This document shows positions 1-12,240 of a stretch of 64,000 nt of DNA, piece after piece. How positions within the stretch are numbered: position 1 is the first letter of the stretch; every line of letters begins with the position of its first letter. Position numbers and translations under genes: made by a program. This DNA comes from Muraenolepis orangiensis. Lineage: Eukaryota > Chordata > Actinopteri > Gadiformes > Muraenolepididae. The stretch lies in the NCBI GenBank assembly GCA_027704905.1, contig CM051001.1, positions 25,671,737 to 25,735,736 of the forward strand, written 5' to 3'. Under the pieces are notes generated by a model, which saw nothing but the letters and a program-made list of their open reading frames with translations, was not told the DNA's origin and did not search any database.

Positions 1-880
1 CAAGTCAAGTCAAGTCAAGTTTATTGTCACTTCACAGTATAAACCAGTGAGTGAAAATCTTATGTGCAATACCCGATGACAGACAGCAGTTATAAGAATA
101 AGATAAAAATTTAAATAAAAATGCAATTTATAAAATGCAAAATATCGGCACAGAAAAGAGCAATATGTATATATAAATCAATGTAATAAAATAGACATTG
201 TTATATGCTATACGCCCTTGTTCAGCAGCCTGATGGCCTGACTGTGGAAGCTATCTCTAAGCCTATTTGTACGGCACTTGATACTGCGGTATCGCCTGCC
301 TGACGGTAACAGTGAGTACAGTTCGTGGCTGGGGTGGGCAATGTCTTTTATGATGCGTTTGGCCTTGGCCACGCACCGCTGATTGTATATATCAAGGAGG
401 GAGGGGAGCTCACCTCCAACGATATACTGGACCGTCCGCACCACCCTTTGAAGCGCCTTCGAGTGCGGTGCAGTTCCCGTACCAGGCGGTGATACACCCT
501 GTAAGAACACTCTCGATGGTGCCGTTATAGAATGTTCTCAGGATGCGGGGGGCCATGCTGAATTTCTTCAGACGCCTGAGGAAATACAGGCGTTGTTGGG
601 CCCTTTTCACCACGTGTGTGGTGTGTGTGGACCATGTGAGGTCCTCGGAGATGTGCACGCCGAGGAACTTGAAGCTGCTGACCCTCTCTACTGCAACACC
701 GTCGATGGAGATAGGGCTGTGCTCTCAATGGCACACCGGTAAAAGTTCACCAGAATCTGAGGGGACAGGTGGGAGACACACTCGCGTGCGCACCAGCTCT
801 AGTCTTTCTGAAGTCCACGATGAGCTCCTTGCTCTTCTTGGTGTTGAGGGCCAGGTTGTTCTTGGTGCCATACATAACTT
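1..880 (-). mobile_element. LINE 3' fragment (L2/CR1-like), antisense
   Basis: Read on the minus strand, three overlapping frames (about 734-525, 658-410 and 510-208) give the C-terminal part of a jockey-superfamily reverse transcriptase, with motifs such as LTWSTHTTHVV, RLYFLRRLKKF and SGRRYRSI. The change of frame shows at least two frameshifts, so this is a dead, 5'-truncated copy. The 3' end is AT-rich and finishes in a CTTGA microsatellite (seen as CAAGT units at 1-20). The same tail occurs on the plus strand at 54640-54968. The clade name is from memory of fish LINEs and is less certain than the LINE call. Confidence 0.8.
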
Positions 881-1235
881 AAACAGACTCTTAACAAGGT
901 TACCATACTTGACTTAAACAGACTCTTAACAGGGTTACCATACTTAACTTAAACAGACTCTTAACAGGGTTACCATACTTAACTTAAAAAGACTGTTAAC
1001 AGGGTTACCATACTTAACTTAATCAGACTCTTTTAACAGGGTTACCATACTTAACTTAAAAAGACTGTTAACAGGGTTACCATACTTAACTTACTCAGAC
1101 TCTTAACAGGGTTACCATACCTAACTTAAACATACTCTCTTAACAGGGTTACCTTAACTTAAACAGACTATATTTACAGGGTTACCATACTTAACTTAAA
1201 CAGACTCTCTTTTACAGGGTTACCATACTTAACCT
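872..1235. repeat. 35-bp minisatellite
   Basis: About ten imperfect copies of a unit containing CAGACTCTTAACAGGGTTAC, spaced mostly 35 bp apart, with some units shortened. It abuts the 5' truncation point of the antisense LINE. Confidence 0.9.
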
Positions 1236-1560
1236 AAACAAGCAGTCTCTCCCAAGATCATGGTGCTAACACCTCCACAGTGTGACCCTCCATCCTGGAG
1301 ACTGGAGGCCTTGTGTTAGTGTGTTAATTTGTGCCTTGTGGAGGTGTCTCTGGAGTGGCTGTTGCTGGGTTGTCTGGATGGGCTGGGAGGTCCGACAGCT
1401 AGGGCCACGGTGGTAGTCCTCCTGGCGGGGGACCGCCCCTAGTAAGCCAGATGAGGCATCATCCCCCCGCCTCCTACCTGGAGCATTGGGCCTTGGGCTG
1501 CTGTGCTGGTGGTGGAGGGCTGCTGTGGGCTGGATCCAAAGGAGGCCACAGAGGGTTGCT
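1236..1560 (-). mobile_element. Relic related to the internal part of a mini LTR element
   Basis: The stretch around 1355-1425 (with GTTGCTGGGTTGTCTGGATG and GGGCCACGGTGGTAG) is the reverse complement, with mismatches, of the interior of the small LTR element at about 29040-29120. No LTR boundary is visible here, so this is a partial, old copy. The remainder up to 1560 is GC-rich and not recognised. Confidence 0.5.
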
Positions 1561-2105
1561 TGTAGTGGTCATGTTCATAAAGAAATAGCTTCTGCTATGA
1601 TTTAGCTACACAAACCCTACATCAGTAAGAGAGAAGAGGATGAAAGATGGAGAGAGGAGATTGAAAGAAGAGAGGAGGAGGGGAGGAGAGGGGAAGGAAG
1701 AGAACAAGCCTGACAGCTGTAGCCTTCCTGTTCAGCATCACATCATTTATAATAACATTTATAGATAAAAAAATAACATTTGAAGAATACGTATCTATGA
1801 ATATTATAAATCCATATATTATGACATATTAATAACATTACATATAATAAATATGAATTTGATTAAATATGATACATACATGTTAATATTCTGTAATACT
1901 ACAATAAATAATTTATACATTAGACCCCTACTACCAATACTAAGAATACAATAGACACATTGTCTGTGTCTTTAGTGATAGTTGATCCAAATAAATGTAA
2001 AGTGGTACAACAGTGTTTATTTTCCAGTATCTTTAGTGATGAGAATGTGGTTACTAGGCAACAAGCAGCAGGGCCAGATGACGAAGTGTATCTCTACTTC
2101 TTTTC
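1561..2105. other. Unassigned AT-rich spacer
   Basis: No gene seen. It holds a short purine-rich GAGAGGAGGG stretch (about 1628-1705) and an AT-rich stretch (about 1740-1930) without coding signal. Confidence 0.5.
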
Positions 2106-2109
2106 TCCA

Positions 2110-2625
2110 TGCTTTCTACTGCACCTCTTGTGATCTCTATCTTCCTATTCTGGCTCTCTCTCCTCTCTAATTGTCTCTCCTCTCTTGTTGTCTCTCCTCT
2201 CTTATTCTCACCCCCCCTTCTTATTGTCTCGCCTCTCTTATTGTCTCTCCTCCGTTGTCTCCCCCCTTCAAATTGTCTCTCTCTTGTTGTCTCTCCCCTC
2301 TTATTGTCTGCCCCCCTTCTTATTGTCTCTCTTCTTTTGTCTCTCCTCTCTTATTGTCTCCCCCTTCCTATTGTCTCCCCTCTCTTATTGTCTCTCCTAT
2401 CTTATTGTCTATCCTCTCTTGTCTCTCCTCTCTTATTGTCTGCCCCCCTTCTTATTGTCTCCTCTCTCTTGTCTCTCCTCTCTTATTGTCTCTCCTATCT
2501 TGTTGTCTCTCCTCTCTTGTTGTCTCTCCTCTCTTGTTGTCTCTTCTCTTATTGCCTCTCCTATCTCGTTGTCTATCCTTTCTTGTCTCTCCTCTCTTGG
2601 TACTTATGTACTTCTTAGGTAAATT
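2110..2625. repeat. 15-bp pyrimidine minisatellite
   Basis: Imperfect copies of TCTCCTCTCTTATTG, with substitutions such as TTGTTG and CCCCCCTTC. Long open frames on both strands come from the 3n unit length and are not genes. Confidence 0.92.
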
Positions 2626-2689
2626 GGTTATGCTCATGTGTCATACTTTGGTTCAACTGAGACAATGATGATGATACCAGTAGTAGTAG

Positions 2690-3008
2690 CAGTATTGTCT
2701 ATAGGGTGTTGTCTTTAAGGTATTGTCTATAAGGTATTGTCGATAAGGTATTGTCTACAGGGTATTGTCTATAAGGTATTGTCTATAGGGTATTGTCTAT
2801 AAGGTATTGTCGATAAGGTATTGTCTATGAGGTATTGTCTATATTAGGTATTGTCTATAAGGTATTGTCGATAAGGTATTGTCTACAGGGTATTGTCTAT
2901 AAGGTATTGTCTATAGGGTATTGTCTATAAGGTATTGTCTATAAGGTATTGTCTATAAGGTATTGTCTTTAGGGTGTTGTCTATAAGGTATTGTCTATAG
3001 GGTATTGA
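2690..3008. repeat. 14-bp minisatellite
   Basis: Tandem GGTATTGTCTATAA units with frequent ATAGGG and CGATAA variants. It passes directly into the next array. Confidence 0.93.
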
Positions 3009-3310
3009 GTATTGTCTAGGGTAGTGTCTAGGGTAGTGTCTAGGATAGTGTCTAGGATAGTGTCTAGGGTAGTATCTAGATTAGTGTCTAGGATAGTGTC
3101 TAGGGTACTGTCTAGGGTAGTGTCTAGGGTATTGTCTAGGGTAGTGTCTAGGGTAGTGTCTTGGTTAGTGACTAGGGTAGTGTCTAGGATAGTGTCTAGG
3201 GTAGTGTCTATGGTAGTGTCTATGGTAGTGTTTAGGGTAGTGTCTAGGGTAGTGTCAAGGGTAATGTCTAGGGTAGTGTCTTGGGTAGTGTGTAGGGTAT
3301 GGTCAGGATG
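3009..3310. repeat. 12-bp minisatellite
   Basis: Tandem GTGTCTAGGGTA units. It shares the GTCTA core with the preceding 14-bp array and may have evolved from it. Open frames on both strands are a product of the 12-bp period. Confidence 0.93.
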
Positions 3311-3419
3311 ATGAATCAATTCAGAGTGGTTATTTACATAAGCTTGTACATTTTTCAGTCTCACATCTTTCTGTCACTTCTATGCTTTCACCGAAAGTAT
3401 TTGTTCACTCTTTCTAATA

Positions 3420-3870
3420 AGATACACTGCACACTTCTGAGAAGATACACATAACATGTCTAGAGAAGATACACTGCACATGTCTACAGACGATACATTG
3501 CACATGTCTACAGAAGATGCACTGCACATGACAGAAGATACACTGCACATGACAGAAGATACACTGCACATGACATAATATTCACTGCACATGTCTAGAG
3601 AAGAAACACTGCACATGACAGAAGATACATTGCACATGACAGAAGATACACTGCACATGTCTACAGAAGATGCACTGCACATGCCAGAAGATACACTGGA
3701 CATGACAGAAGATACACTGCACATGCCAGAAGATACCCTGGACATGACAGAATATACACTGCAAATACAAGAAGATACACTGGACATGTCTAGAGAAGAT
3801 ACAATACACATGACAGAAGATACACTGCAAACGACAGAAGATACACTGTACATGACATAATATACACTGC
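3420..3870. repeat. 18/21-bp minisatellite
   Basis: Units of the form ACAGAAGATACACTGCACAT alternate with longer ones containing GTCTAGAGA or GTCTACAGA. All periods are multiples of three, which explains the repetitive open frames. Confidence 0.92.
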
Positions 3871-4885
3871 ACCATTGCGTCTGGTCATAGTTTCCCCATC
3901 AGAATCCCTTGCTTCAAGGCGACTCTGTACTTCTACTTCCTGTTTGCAAACAGCCGTTGAAGAACACGCCCACAACTGTGAGGGCTGTGCGTTGCTGGAC
4001 AGACAACGCTGTACTACATCTGCAGGGTGGGATGAATATCACGGAATGGACTGCATTCAAGACCACTGACCTGGATGTGTATGCAGATAATTCAGATCAT
4101 ATCATTGCAGATCACTGCCTACATTATCAGGCTAGTGGAGGAATGCATCCCCATCAGGTCGAACACCCATAGCCATGAAGTGCCTGGAGAAACTGATCAG
4201 GTCACACATAAACTTTACTATCCCCGACTCCTTGGGCCCACTCCAGTTTGCATACAGACAGAACAGGTCTGTAGACGACACCACCTCCCTGGCACTACAC
4301 ATGGCCCTGGAGCACCTAGACAGGAGGGACACCTACGTCAGACTGCTGTTCATTGACTACAGCTCGACGTTCAACACTATCGTTCTCTCCAAGCTGTTCC
4401 TGAAACTAAGGGACCTAGGTCTGGGCGCCTCCATCTGTAACTGGATTATGGACTTCCACCGGAGCGGTCCCTGGCTGTACTCGCTGTACACACATGACTG
4501 TACTTCCACGCACAGCAATAATTGGACTATCAAGTTTGCAGATGACACCACAGTCATCGGCATGATAAGCGACGACATTCTGCACTGTATTCATGATACT
4601 GCTGCACTTGTTTGCACAATTCAGTATTTTTTATAGTATATATAAATATAGTATATAAAATGTTGTTTATAGTATTAGTTTAGTACATATTACATAGTAT
4701 AGTTTATGGTGTTGTTTATAGTATATTGTATAGCATATTATAGGTAGTATATAGTGTTGTTTATAGTATAGTATTGTTTATTGTTGTTGAGTATTGTTGT
4801 AGGAAATGCATACTGCTGGAGGGAATGGGGAGTAATGATTCCAATGTAGCTAATAGCAACATCTTGAATCTTGAATCTTGTAATT
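3871..4885 (+). mobile_element. L2/CR1-like LINE fragment with internal deletions
   Basis: From about 3909 a frame resembles the linker between endonuclease and RT (WTDNAVLHLQGG, ITEWTAFKTTDLDVY). From 4175 comes an RT fragment starting MKCLEKLIRSHI, with FAYRQNRSVDD, LLFIDYSSTFNT and the catalytic motif FADDTT near 4540. Between the linker and the RT, and again before FADDTT, stretches present in full copies are missing, so this copy is internally deleted and inactive. The 3' UTR follows to about 4880 and ends in repeated CTTGAAT units. Frameshifts and a stop at about 4636 confirm decay. Other copies of the family lie at 45 kb, 59 kb and 62.6 kb. Confidence 0.85.
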
Positions 4886-4939
4886 CAATTTGTTCATTCT
4901 TCTTTGACAGTAAAAAATCCCTTTTAAAACAGTGCTTCA

Positions 4940-5660
4940 AACTCTAACCCTACAACATAGTCTATTAAAGCAGTAGGTTATAACTACAACATAGTCTATT
5001 AAAGCAGTAGGTTATAACTACAACATAGTCTATTAAAGCAGTAGGTTAGAACTACAACATAGTCTATTAAAGCAGTAGGTTAGAACTACAACATAGTCTA
5101 TTAAAGCAGTAGTTTAGAACTACAACATAGTCTATTAAAGCAGTAGTTTAGAACTACCCCATGTATATTAAAGCAGTAGGTTAGAACTACAACATAGTCT
5201 ATTAAAGCAGTAGTTTAGAACTACAACATAGTATATTAAAGCAGTAGGTTAGAACTACAACATAGTATATTAAAGCAGTAGGTTAGAACTACAACATAGT
5301 CTATTAAAGCAGTAGGTTATAACTACAACATAGTCTATTAAAGCAGAAGGTTAGAACTACAACATAGTATATTAAAGCAGTAGGTTAGAACTACAACATA
5401 GTCTATTAAAGCAGTAGTTTAGAACTACAACATAGTATATTAAAGCAGTAGGTTAGAACTACAACATAGTATATTAAAGCAGTAGGTTAGAACTACAACA
5501 TAGTCTATTCAAGCAGTAGGTTAGAACTACAACATAGTCTATTAAAGCAGTAGGTTAGAACTACAACATAGTCTATTAAAGCAGTAGGTTAGAACTACAA
5601 CATAGTCTATTAAAGCAGTAGGTTAGAACTACAACATAGTCTATTAAAGCCGTCGGTTTG
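4940..5660. repeat. 34-bp satellite, array 1
   Basis: About twenty copies of a 34-bp unit containing CATAGTCTATTAAAGCAGTA. Variants are mainly CTATT/ATATT and GTAGG/GTAGT/GAAGG. There are no unique spacers between units, so this is not a CRISPR-like array. Confidence 0.95.
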
Positions 5661-6995
<1,335 letters not shown>

Positions 6996-7605
6996 GGTTT
7001 GTGTGTTTGTGTTTTAGGAAATAATGAGCAAACAGCTCTGTCTAATTTACTAGGAGCCCGGAGCAGATAATCGTCTACTGCTCTCCTCTCTCTCCTCTCT
7101 CTCCTGTCTCTCTCTATAGAACTAGAGAGACAGTCTACTGCTCTCCTCTCTCTCCTGTCTCTCTCTATAGAACTAGAGAGACAGTCTACTGCTCTCCTCT
7201 CTCTCCTGTCTCTCTCTATACAACTAGAGAGACAGTCTACTGCTCTCCTCTCTCTCCTGTCTCTCTCTATACAACTAGAGAGAAACAGTCTACTGCTCTC
7301 CTCTCTCTCTTCTGTCTCTCTCTATATAACCAGAGAGAAACAGTCTACTGCTCTCCTCTCTCTCCTGTCTCTCCCTCTCTACTGTATATATACACTGTAT
7401 ATAACTAACCTAAATATCCATATAAGTAGATGGTGAAACATCTCCCATCTCAAACTGTTGTTGTTTGTTCCACTCCATCGCCTGGATCTTCTTAATCTTC
7501 TGCTTTATCGTCTGGATCTTCATCTTTCAGCCTTCATCCTCTCATCTCTGAAAGACTGAGAAGCTACAGCTGGTCTGGCAGGGGGCCTGGTCTCTCTCTC
7601 TCTCT
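6996..7605. repeat. Second copy of the block between satellite arrays
   Basis: Repeats the 5661-6230 block in the same order: GTTTGTGTTTTAGGAAATAA, pyrimidine units with CTACTGCTCTCC, then the CATCTCCCATCTCAAACTG segment and GGTCTGGCAGGGGGCCTGGT. It lacks the long (TA)n of copy 1 and has more of the CTACTGCTCTCC units. Confidence 0.85.
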
Positions 7606-7855
7606 CAATATGTATATATATGTATACCAGTTAGAGAGACCAGAGAGAAATACCAGAGAAAAAAACAGACAAGGAGAGAGACCAGAAAGATACCAGAGAG
7701 AAACCAGAAGAGAGACAAGGAGAGAGACCAGAAAGATACCAGAAAGAGACAAGGAGAAAAACCAGGAGAGGCCAGAGAGAGACCAGGAGGGAGAAAATGA
7801 GAAAGACCAGCAGAGAAACCAGAGAGAGACCAGGAGGGAGACCAGAGGGGAAATG
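7606..7855. repeat. Purine-rich minisatellite
   Basis: Imperfect GAGAGACCAGAAAGATACCA and AGGAGAGACCAG units. It borders the 3' UTR of the lingo2-like gene. Confidence 0.88.
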
Positions 7856-8745
7856 TGTAATTTTCAACATTATAAAAAAAACTCAATGGTACAAATACAT
7901 TTTCATTTATTTCACATACATTTGTTTACTTTTGAACTTTTCAGAATCTAAATGATTTTACAACAAAATGGGAACCTACCACGACAAATTCCAACTGTGA
8001 TACTGTGGAGAAATGATCTGAAATGGAGCCAAGCATGTTAGAATGAATGAAAACCTCTTCAGTAAACATGGCAGAGATTTGAAACGTTCACACAGCCGAA
8101 ATATTGACTGGGGAATTTTGAAAACCCTCAACATTTTTGATAAATAATATATTTGTATATTTAATAACAATATATATAAATATAAATATACCATGGAGTC
8201 AATTGGAGGAACAGGGTATTATATATAATATTTCCCCTTCCTGGTGGACTGGTCTTGTTGAAGCTCCAGGATTATACATCCTATGAATATTGCTATGAGT
8301 TCTTCTTCATAATGAATACATACATGTACACAATGAAGCATAGGGTACCAACCATAGGGAAAAGTGGTGGGCCTCTCTGTGGACGTGAGTGAATAAGCAT
8401 GGCGTAAGACTAAAGTAGAGTCATAGCTTAGATACAAATGCATACTGTACACGCTTCTGCCAGCTCTGTAACTCCACAATCATGGGGGTTGCCTTTTCTT
8501 TTATGCATTTCCAAAAGCAGGATATCCTTTACTTTGTCTTCTTGGTGGCAATATTCATCACCCCTTTCTTAAGTTCTCGCCCTGGCAACTGTTAACACAT
8601 GTTAACTTTTATGCATTTCAACACCTGACTTGATCCAGCGATTACCTCCTCATTAGAAAGTAACACTCCCAACAGCTGGATAAAAATACATAATCTTCTA
8701 TGGCATTTGAATGTCCTCTGAATTATCGTCTCTAAAAAAATGGAG
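7856..8745 (-). other. lingo2: Probable 3' UTR of the lingo2-like gene, with polyadenylation signals
   Basis: Non-repetitive AT-rich sequence follows the stop codon. Reading the minus strand, an AATAAA lies at 7911-7906 and an ATTAAA variant at 8165-8160. These would give 3' UTRs of roughly 0.6-0.85 kb. The extent is inferred from the loss of unique sequence at the minisatellite; no transcript data are available. Confidence 0.5.
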
Positions 8746-10554
8746 TTACATCATTTTCATGTTGAATCGTCGGGAACCAGCCTGTCCGTCGGCTGAGTCC
8801 ACGCTGGTTCCGTTGGACTTGGAGCGCGGAATGTACTCCACATCAATGTTGTTTTTATGTTTCCCTTTTCCTCTACTCCAGACAAACAGGAGCAGGAAGC
8901 AGAACAGCACCACGCCCAGGAAGGTGAAGCAGCCCATGGCCGTCGTCACCAGAATAGTTTTAAGGTCCAAACCCAAGGTGACGTTTGCTGTCCCATTGGC
9001 AGTGACGTTGCTAGGATCTGTGTGGTACTGGGTCCTGTTGGCATACAGTGATCCTAAACTTTTCACTGCCAGTGAGGTCATCAAGGTGTCGTTTCCTGCA
9101 GTATTGGATGCCAGACAGAGGTACACACCGCTGTCTTGTACTTCTGCTGAGACGATATCCAGTGTCCCGTTGCTGTGGACTCTAACTCTTCCGTGGCTTT
9201 TGCTGGTGAGCAGTCGTCTCCGTGGAGACAGCCAGGAGATGCTAGGCCTGGGGGTTCCGTCTGCAGTGCAGCGCAGCAGGGCCTGTTGGCCCTCGTCCAC
9301 CGTCACCGTCTGGGTTTTGTTCTCTCGTATCTTAGGCTTGGTGCATGTCACATAATAAGATAACAGCATCTCTTTGAACTCCTTGAAGGGCCGGCCCCGG
9401 ATCCCCTCCGGGGTGCTGCACTCCGGCTGGGCCTCCCCGAAGAACACAAAGTGCCGTTTCTGGAGCAACCACATGAGCCGGCAGTCACACACCAGCGGGT
9501 TGTGGTCAATCAACAGAACCTCCAGAGTCTCTGGAGCTTGGAAAACCCCTTTCTCCAGAGTGTCTAGATGGTTGTGGGACACGTTGAGAAGCCTGAGCCA
9601 TCGGAGGCCCTGGAAGGCGTACGGCTCGATATTGGACAACTGGGCCCCTGCCAGGTGGAGCTCCTTTAGTCGCACAAGCTCCACCAGCATCCCTGCCTCA
9701 ATATACCTGATCCGGTTAGAGGACAGATTGAGATGTGTCAGGAAGGGCAGATGCTTCAGTGCTTGTGAGGGGAAAGAGGAAAGGTTGGTGTTGGTTATGA
9801 AAAGGGTAGTCAGGTTAAGACCATGCAGAGAGTTAGCTGGAACAAGGTCGAGAGAGGGCCAATGGTCGATCTCTAAGTGCTGCAGTCTGAACAACTTTCT
9901 GAAGGAGAATGGGTGTAGAGAGTGAATGCTGAGATATCTGAGATGGAGGCTTACAAGGTTGTGGAGGTGCGACAACGCCTCAGTGGGCACAACGCTCAGG
10001 TTGCACCTCTCTAGAGTTAGTATCTCCAAGCTGGAGAGTCCACTGAATGCACGGTGAGAAATGTAAACCAGGTCGTTGTCACCCACCTCTAGGAACCTCA
10101 GATTGTGCAGGTCCTGAAACATGTAATCCAACAGAATTACAATTTTGTTATCGCTGATATCCAGTCGGGTTAGGTTCGTCAAACCAGCAAAGACTCCCAG
10201 GGGAATCAGCTTAATCCGATTGCTCTTAAGGCTGAGCGAGTGCATTGTGAAAAGTGTGTTGAAGGCCCCAGGCTCAACGTAGCTGATTATGTTCCCGCTA
10301 AGGTCCAGCTCCTCCAGACCTGGAAAGGCAGCAAAGTCATCCGGGTTTATCATGGTCAACTTGTTCTTGCTGAGGTCCAGGACTTTGGTCTCGATGGGGA
10401 TACCGTCTGGGATGCTGGGCATGCGCTTGCGGTGGCAAACCACTGCCTTGCTCTGGGCAGAGCACTCGCAGCGGGATGGGCAGCACAGGGCAGGGCGGAG
10501 GAAGACGGCCAGCAGGGCCAGACCCAGGACCGGCTGCCAGCTTGACGTCATCAT
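8746..10554 (-). CDS. lingo2: LINGO-family LRR and Ig domain transmembrane protein, closest to LINGO2
   Basis: A neuronal type I membrane protein of the LINGO (LRR and Ig domain, Nogo-receptor-interacting) family. The 602-residue product fits the ~600-residue family. It has a signal peptide at ~1-24, an LRR N-cap (Cys25, 29, 31), about 12 LRRs at ~55-345, an LRR C-cap (Cys356, 358, 379, 404), one I-set Ig domain (Cys429 and Cys480, DSGVYLC), N-glycosylation sites, a TM helix at ~534-559, and a short tail with VEYIP (Tyr574) ending RRFNMKMM. SWQPVLGL, SLYANRT and WSRGKGKHKNN favour LINGO2 over LINGO1, 3 and 4. The frame opens upstream at 10602, but that ATG lies within the intron acceptor, so I start at the ATG pair at 10554, which matches the family N-terminus. 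The whole CDS sits in one exon, as is usual for LINGO genes. No disruption is seen. Fish paralogue (a or b) not determined. Confidence 0.93.
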   Translation of the reverse strand: MMTSSWQPVLGLALLAVFLRPALCCPSRCECSAQSKAVVCHRKRMPSIPDGIPIETKVLDLSKNKLTMINPDDFAAFPGLEELDLSGNIISYVEPGAFNTLFTMHSLSLKSNRIKLIPLGVFAGLTNLTRLDISDNKIVILLDYMFQDLHNLRFLEVGDNDLVYISHRAFSGLSSLEILTLERCNLSVVPTEALSHLHNLVSLHLRYLSIHSLHPFSFRKLFRLQHLEIDHWPSLDLVPANSLHGLNLTTLFITNTNLSSFPSQALKHLPFLTHLNLSSNRIRYIEAGMLVELVRLKELHLAGAQLSNIEPYAFQGLRWLRLLNVSHNHLDTLEKGVFQAPETLEVLLIDHNPLVCDCRLMWLLQKRHFVFFGEAQPECSTPEGIRGRPFKEFKEMLLSYYVTCTKPKIRENKTQTVTVDEGQQALLRCTADGTPRPSISWLSPRRRLLTSKSHGRVRVHSNGTLDIVSAEVQDSGVYLCLASNTAGNDTLMTSLAVKSLGSLYANRTQYHTDPSNVTANGTANVTLGLDLKTILVTTAMGCFTFLGVVLFCFLLLFVWSRGKGKHKNNIDVEYIPRSKSNGTSVDSADGQAGSRRFNMKMM

Positions 10555-10600
10555 GACTCTGGTCGGGATCCACCAGCACCAGTCACGGCTCTGTAAATAC
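10555..10600 (-). promoter_or_regulatory. lingo2: Splice acceptor and 5' UTR leader of the lingo2 coding exon
   Basis: On the minus strand the sequence GTATTTACAG ends at 10591 and is followed by AGCCGTGACTGG. This is a good 3' splice site, 36 nt upstream of the chosen start codon. LINGO genes usually carry non-coding 5' exons far upstream, so a long intron into or beyond the rest of this window is expected. Confidence 0.6.
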
Positions 10601-10645
10601 ATTCAAAGACACATGAGTTTATACACGTTTATATACTTTAAAGCC

Positions 10646-11440
10646 CAGAAAAAGCCTTTGATTCTAACCCCTATTAAACCTTACTGTACTAACCCTAGTA
10701 ACCCTACCAACCCAAACCATACTAGCCCTACCAACCCTAACCCTACCAACCCTAACTGTACTAACCCTACCAACCCTAACCCTATTAACCCTACCAGCCC
10801 CAACCCTACTAACCCTAGTAATCCTAGCAACCCTAACCCTACTAACCCTAACCATACTAACTATATTCACCCCAACCCTACTAACCCTAATAACCCCACC
10901 AACCCTAACCCTACTAACCCTACCAACCCTAACCCTACTAACCTTACCAACCCTAACCCTAGTAATCCTACCAACCCTAACCCTAGTAATCCTACCAACC
11001 CTAACCCTTATAACCCTACCAACCCTAACCCTACTAACCCTACCAACTCTTACTCTCCTAACCCTACCAACCCTAACTCTACCAACCCTAAACCTCCTAA
11101 CCCTACGAACCCTAACCCTACTAACCCTAGTAACCCTGCCAACCCTAACCCTACTAACCCTACTAATCCTACCAACCCTAACCCTACTATCCCTAGGAAC
11201 CCTTACCCTACTAACCCTACTAACCCTGCCAACCCTAACCCTACTAACCCTAGTAACCCTAACCCTACTAGCCCTACCAACCCTAACCCTACTAACCCTA
11301 GTAACCCTACCAACCCTAACCATACTAGCCCTAGTAACCCAACCAACCCTAACCATACTAACCCTAGTAACCCTACCAACCCTAACCATACTAACCCTAG
11401 TAACCCTACCAACCCTAACTATACTAACCCTAGCAGATTC
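10646..11440. repeat. Degenerate telomere-like array 1 (CCCTAA-derived)
   Basis: Hundreds of bases built from CCCTAA, CCCTAC, CCCTAG and ACCAA hexamers in higher-order blocks such as CCCTAACCCTACTAACC. Because all sub-units are multiples of six, both strands stay open for long stretches; these frames are not genes. The array lies inside the presumed lingo2 intron, just upstream of the acceptor. Confidence 0.92.
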
Positions 11441-12240
11441 GATTTGATTAGATTCAAATGTATTGTCAGTGTACAGTACAGTGAAAATAATTTGGCATCT
11501 AACCAGAGTGCAAATGTTGCAGTAAAGTGCATGGTAATATATAATGTACAGTTATTGAATAATATGTAAACAAAGTTTACAGTCTACAAAAAAAAAATAC
11601 TAATAAAAACAGGTATAAAATATCTTATAGAGTAGGTATGAGATATGTGCAGAATTATAGGTGTATATATATATACAACGTAAGTATACAAGTATAAACA
11701 GGTAGTGAGCAGGGGTATGCAGTTGTATCAAAAGATACATATGCATAAATGTATATACAGCAGGTAGTGAGTGAGCAGGGGTGTGTAGTTATATCAGCAG
11801 TTGAGGATTAATATATACGGTAAGTACTATCATACAGGTATGTAAACAATACATTCGTAAACTATAAATATGTAAACTACATATAGGTAGAGGTAGGGAG
11901 TTATGATACAGTGCAAGGCCATTGAAGACATTGATGCTGAAAGGGTTTTGTCAGCAGAGTTCAGAGTTCATATGTTGGGCAGCAGAGGGGGGGGGGCTGT
12001 CATCGTGGTACAGAGTTCAGAGAGATAACAGCTGAGGGAATGAAGCTGTTCCTAATTCTACTTGACTTGGAACAAAGGTATCTATAGCGCCTACCGGAGG
12101 GGAGGAGGGCAAACAGTCCATGGTTGGGGTGAAAGGGGTCTTTGACAATTTGTTGTGCCTTCCTCAGACACTGTTTGTGGTGGGTAGCATTTATTGCTGG
12201 GAGGGGTAATCCAACGTTTTCACCACCCTCTGCACCGGAG
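11441..12240 (-). mobile_element. Antisense LINE 3' region (L2/CR1-like)
   Basis: Starts with a GATTTGATTAGATTCAAATG tail and the 3' UTR, then (about 11885-12240) sequence whose minus strand encodes the end of an RT, including a PTMDCLPSS-like segment. The 11885-12240 part matches 13255-13625 closely, including a poly-G run. The tail also matches the insert at about 28595-28735. Confidence 0.75.

Noticed and set aside
4940..5660. Regularly spaced 34-bp repeats, CRISPR-like at first sight
   Set aside because: Units are directly adjacent with no unique spacers, and the genome is eukaryotic.
9374..9925. Plus-strand frames across the lingo2 exon (also 8711-9355)
   Set aside because: Antisense shadows of a conserved coding exon; no family resemblance.
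10543..10550. TGACGTCA next to the lingo2 start as a CRE
   Set aside because: It lies within the coding exon at the start codons, far from any likely promoter; probably coincidence.
10646..11440. A true chromosome end
   Set aside because: Hexamers are heavily degenerate, and unique and LINE sequence continues on both sides.
10289..11569. 426-codon frame of Asn-Pro-Thr repeats and minus-strand Arg-Val repeats
   Set aside because: Produced by CCCTAA-type arrays; both strands are open, and the first part is antisense to lingo2.
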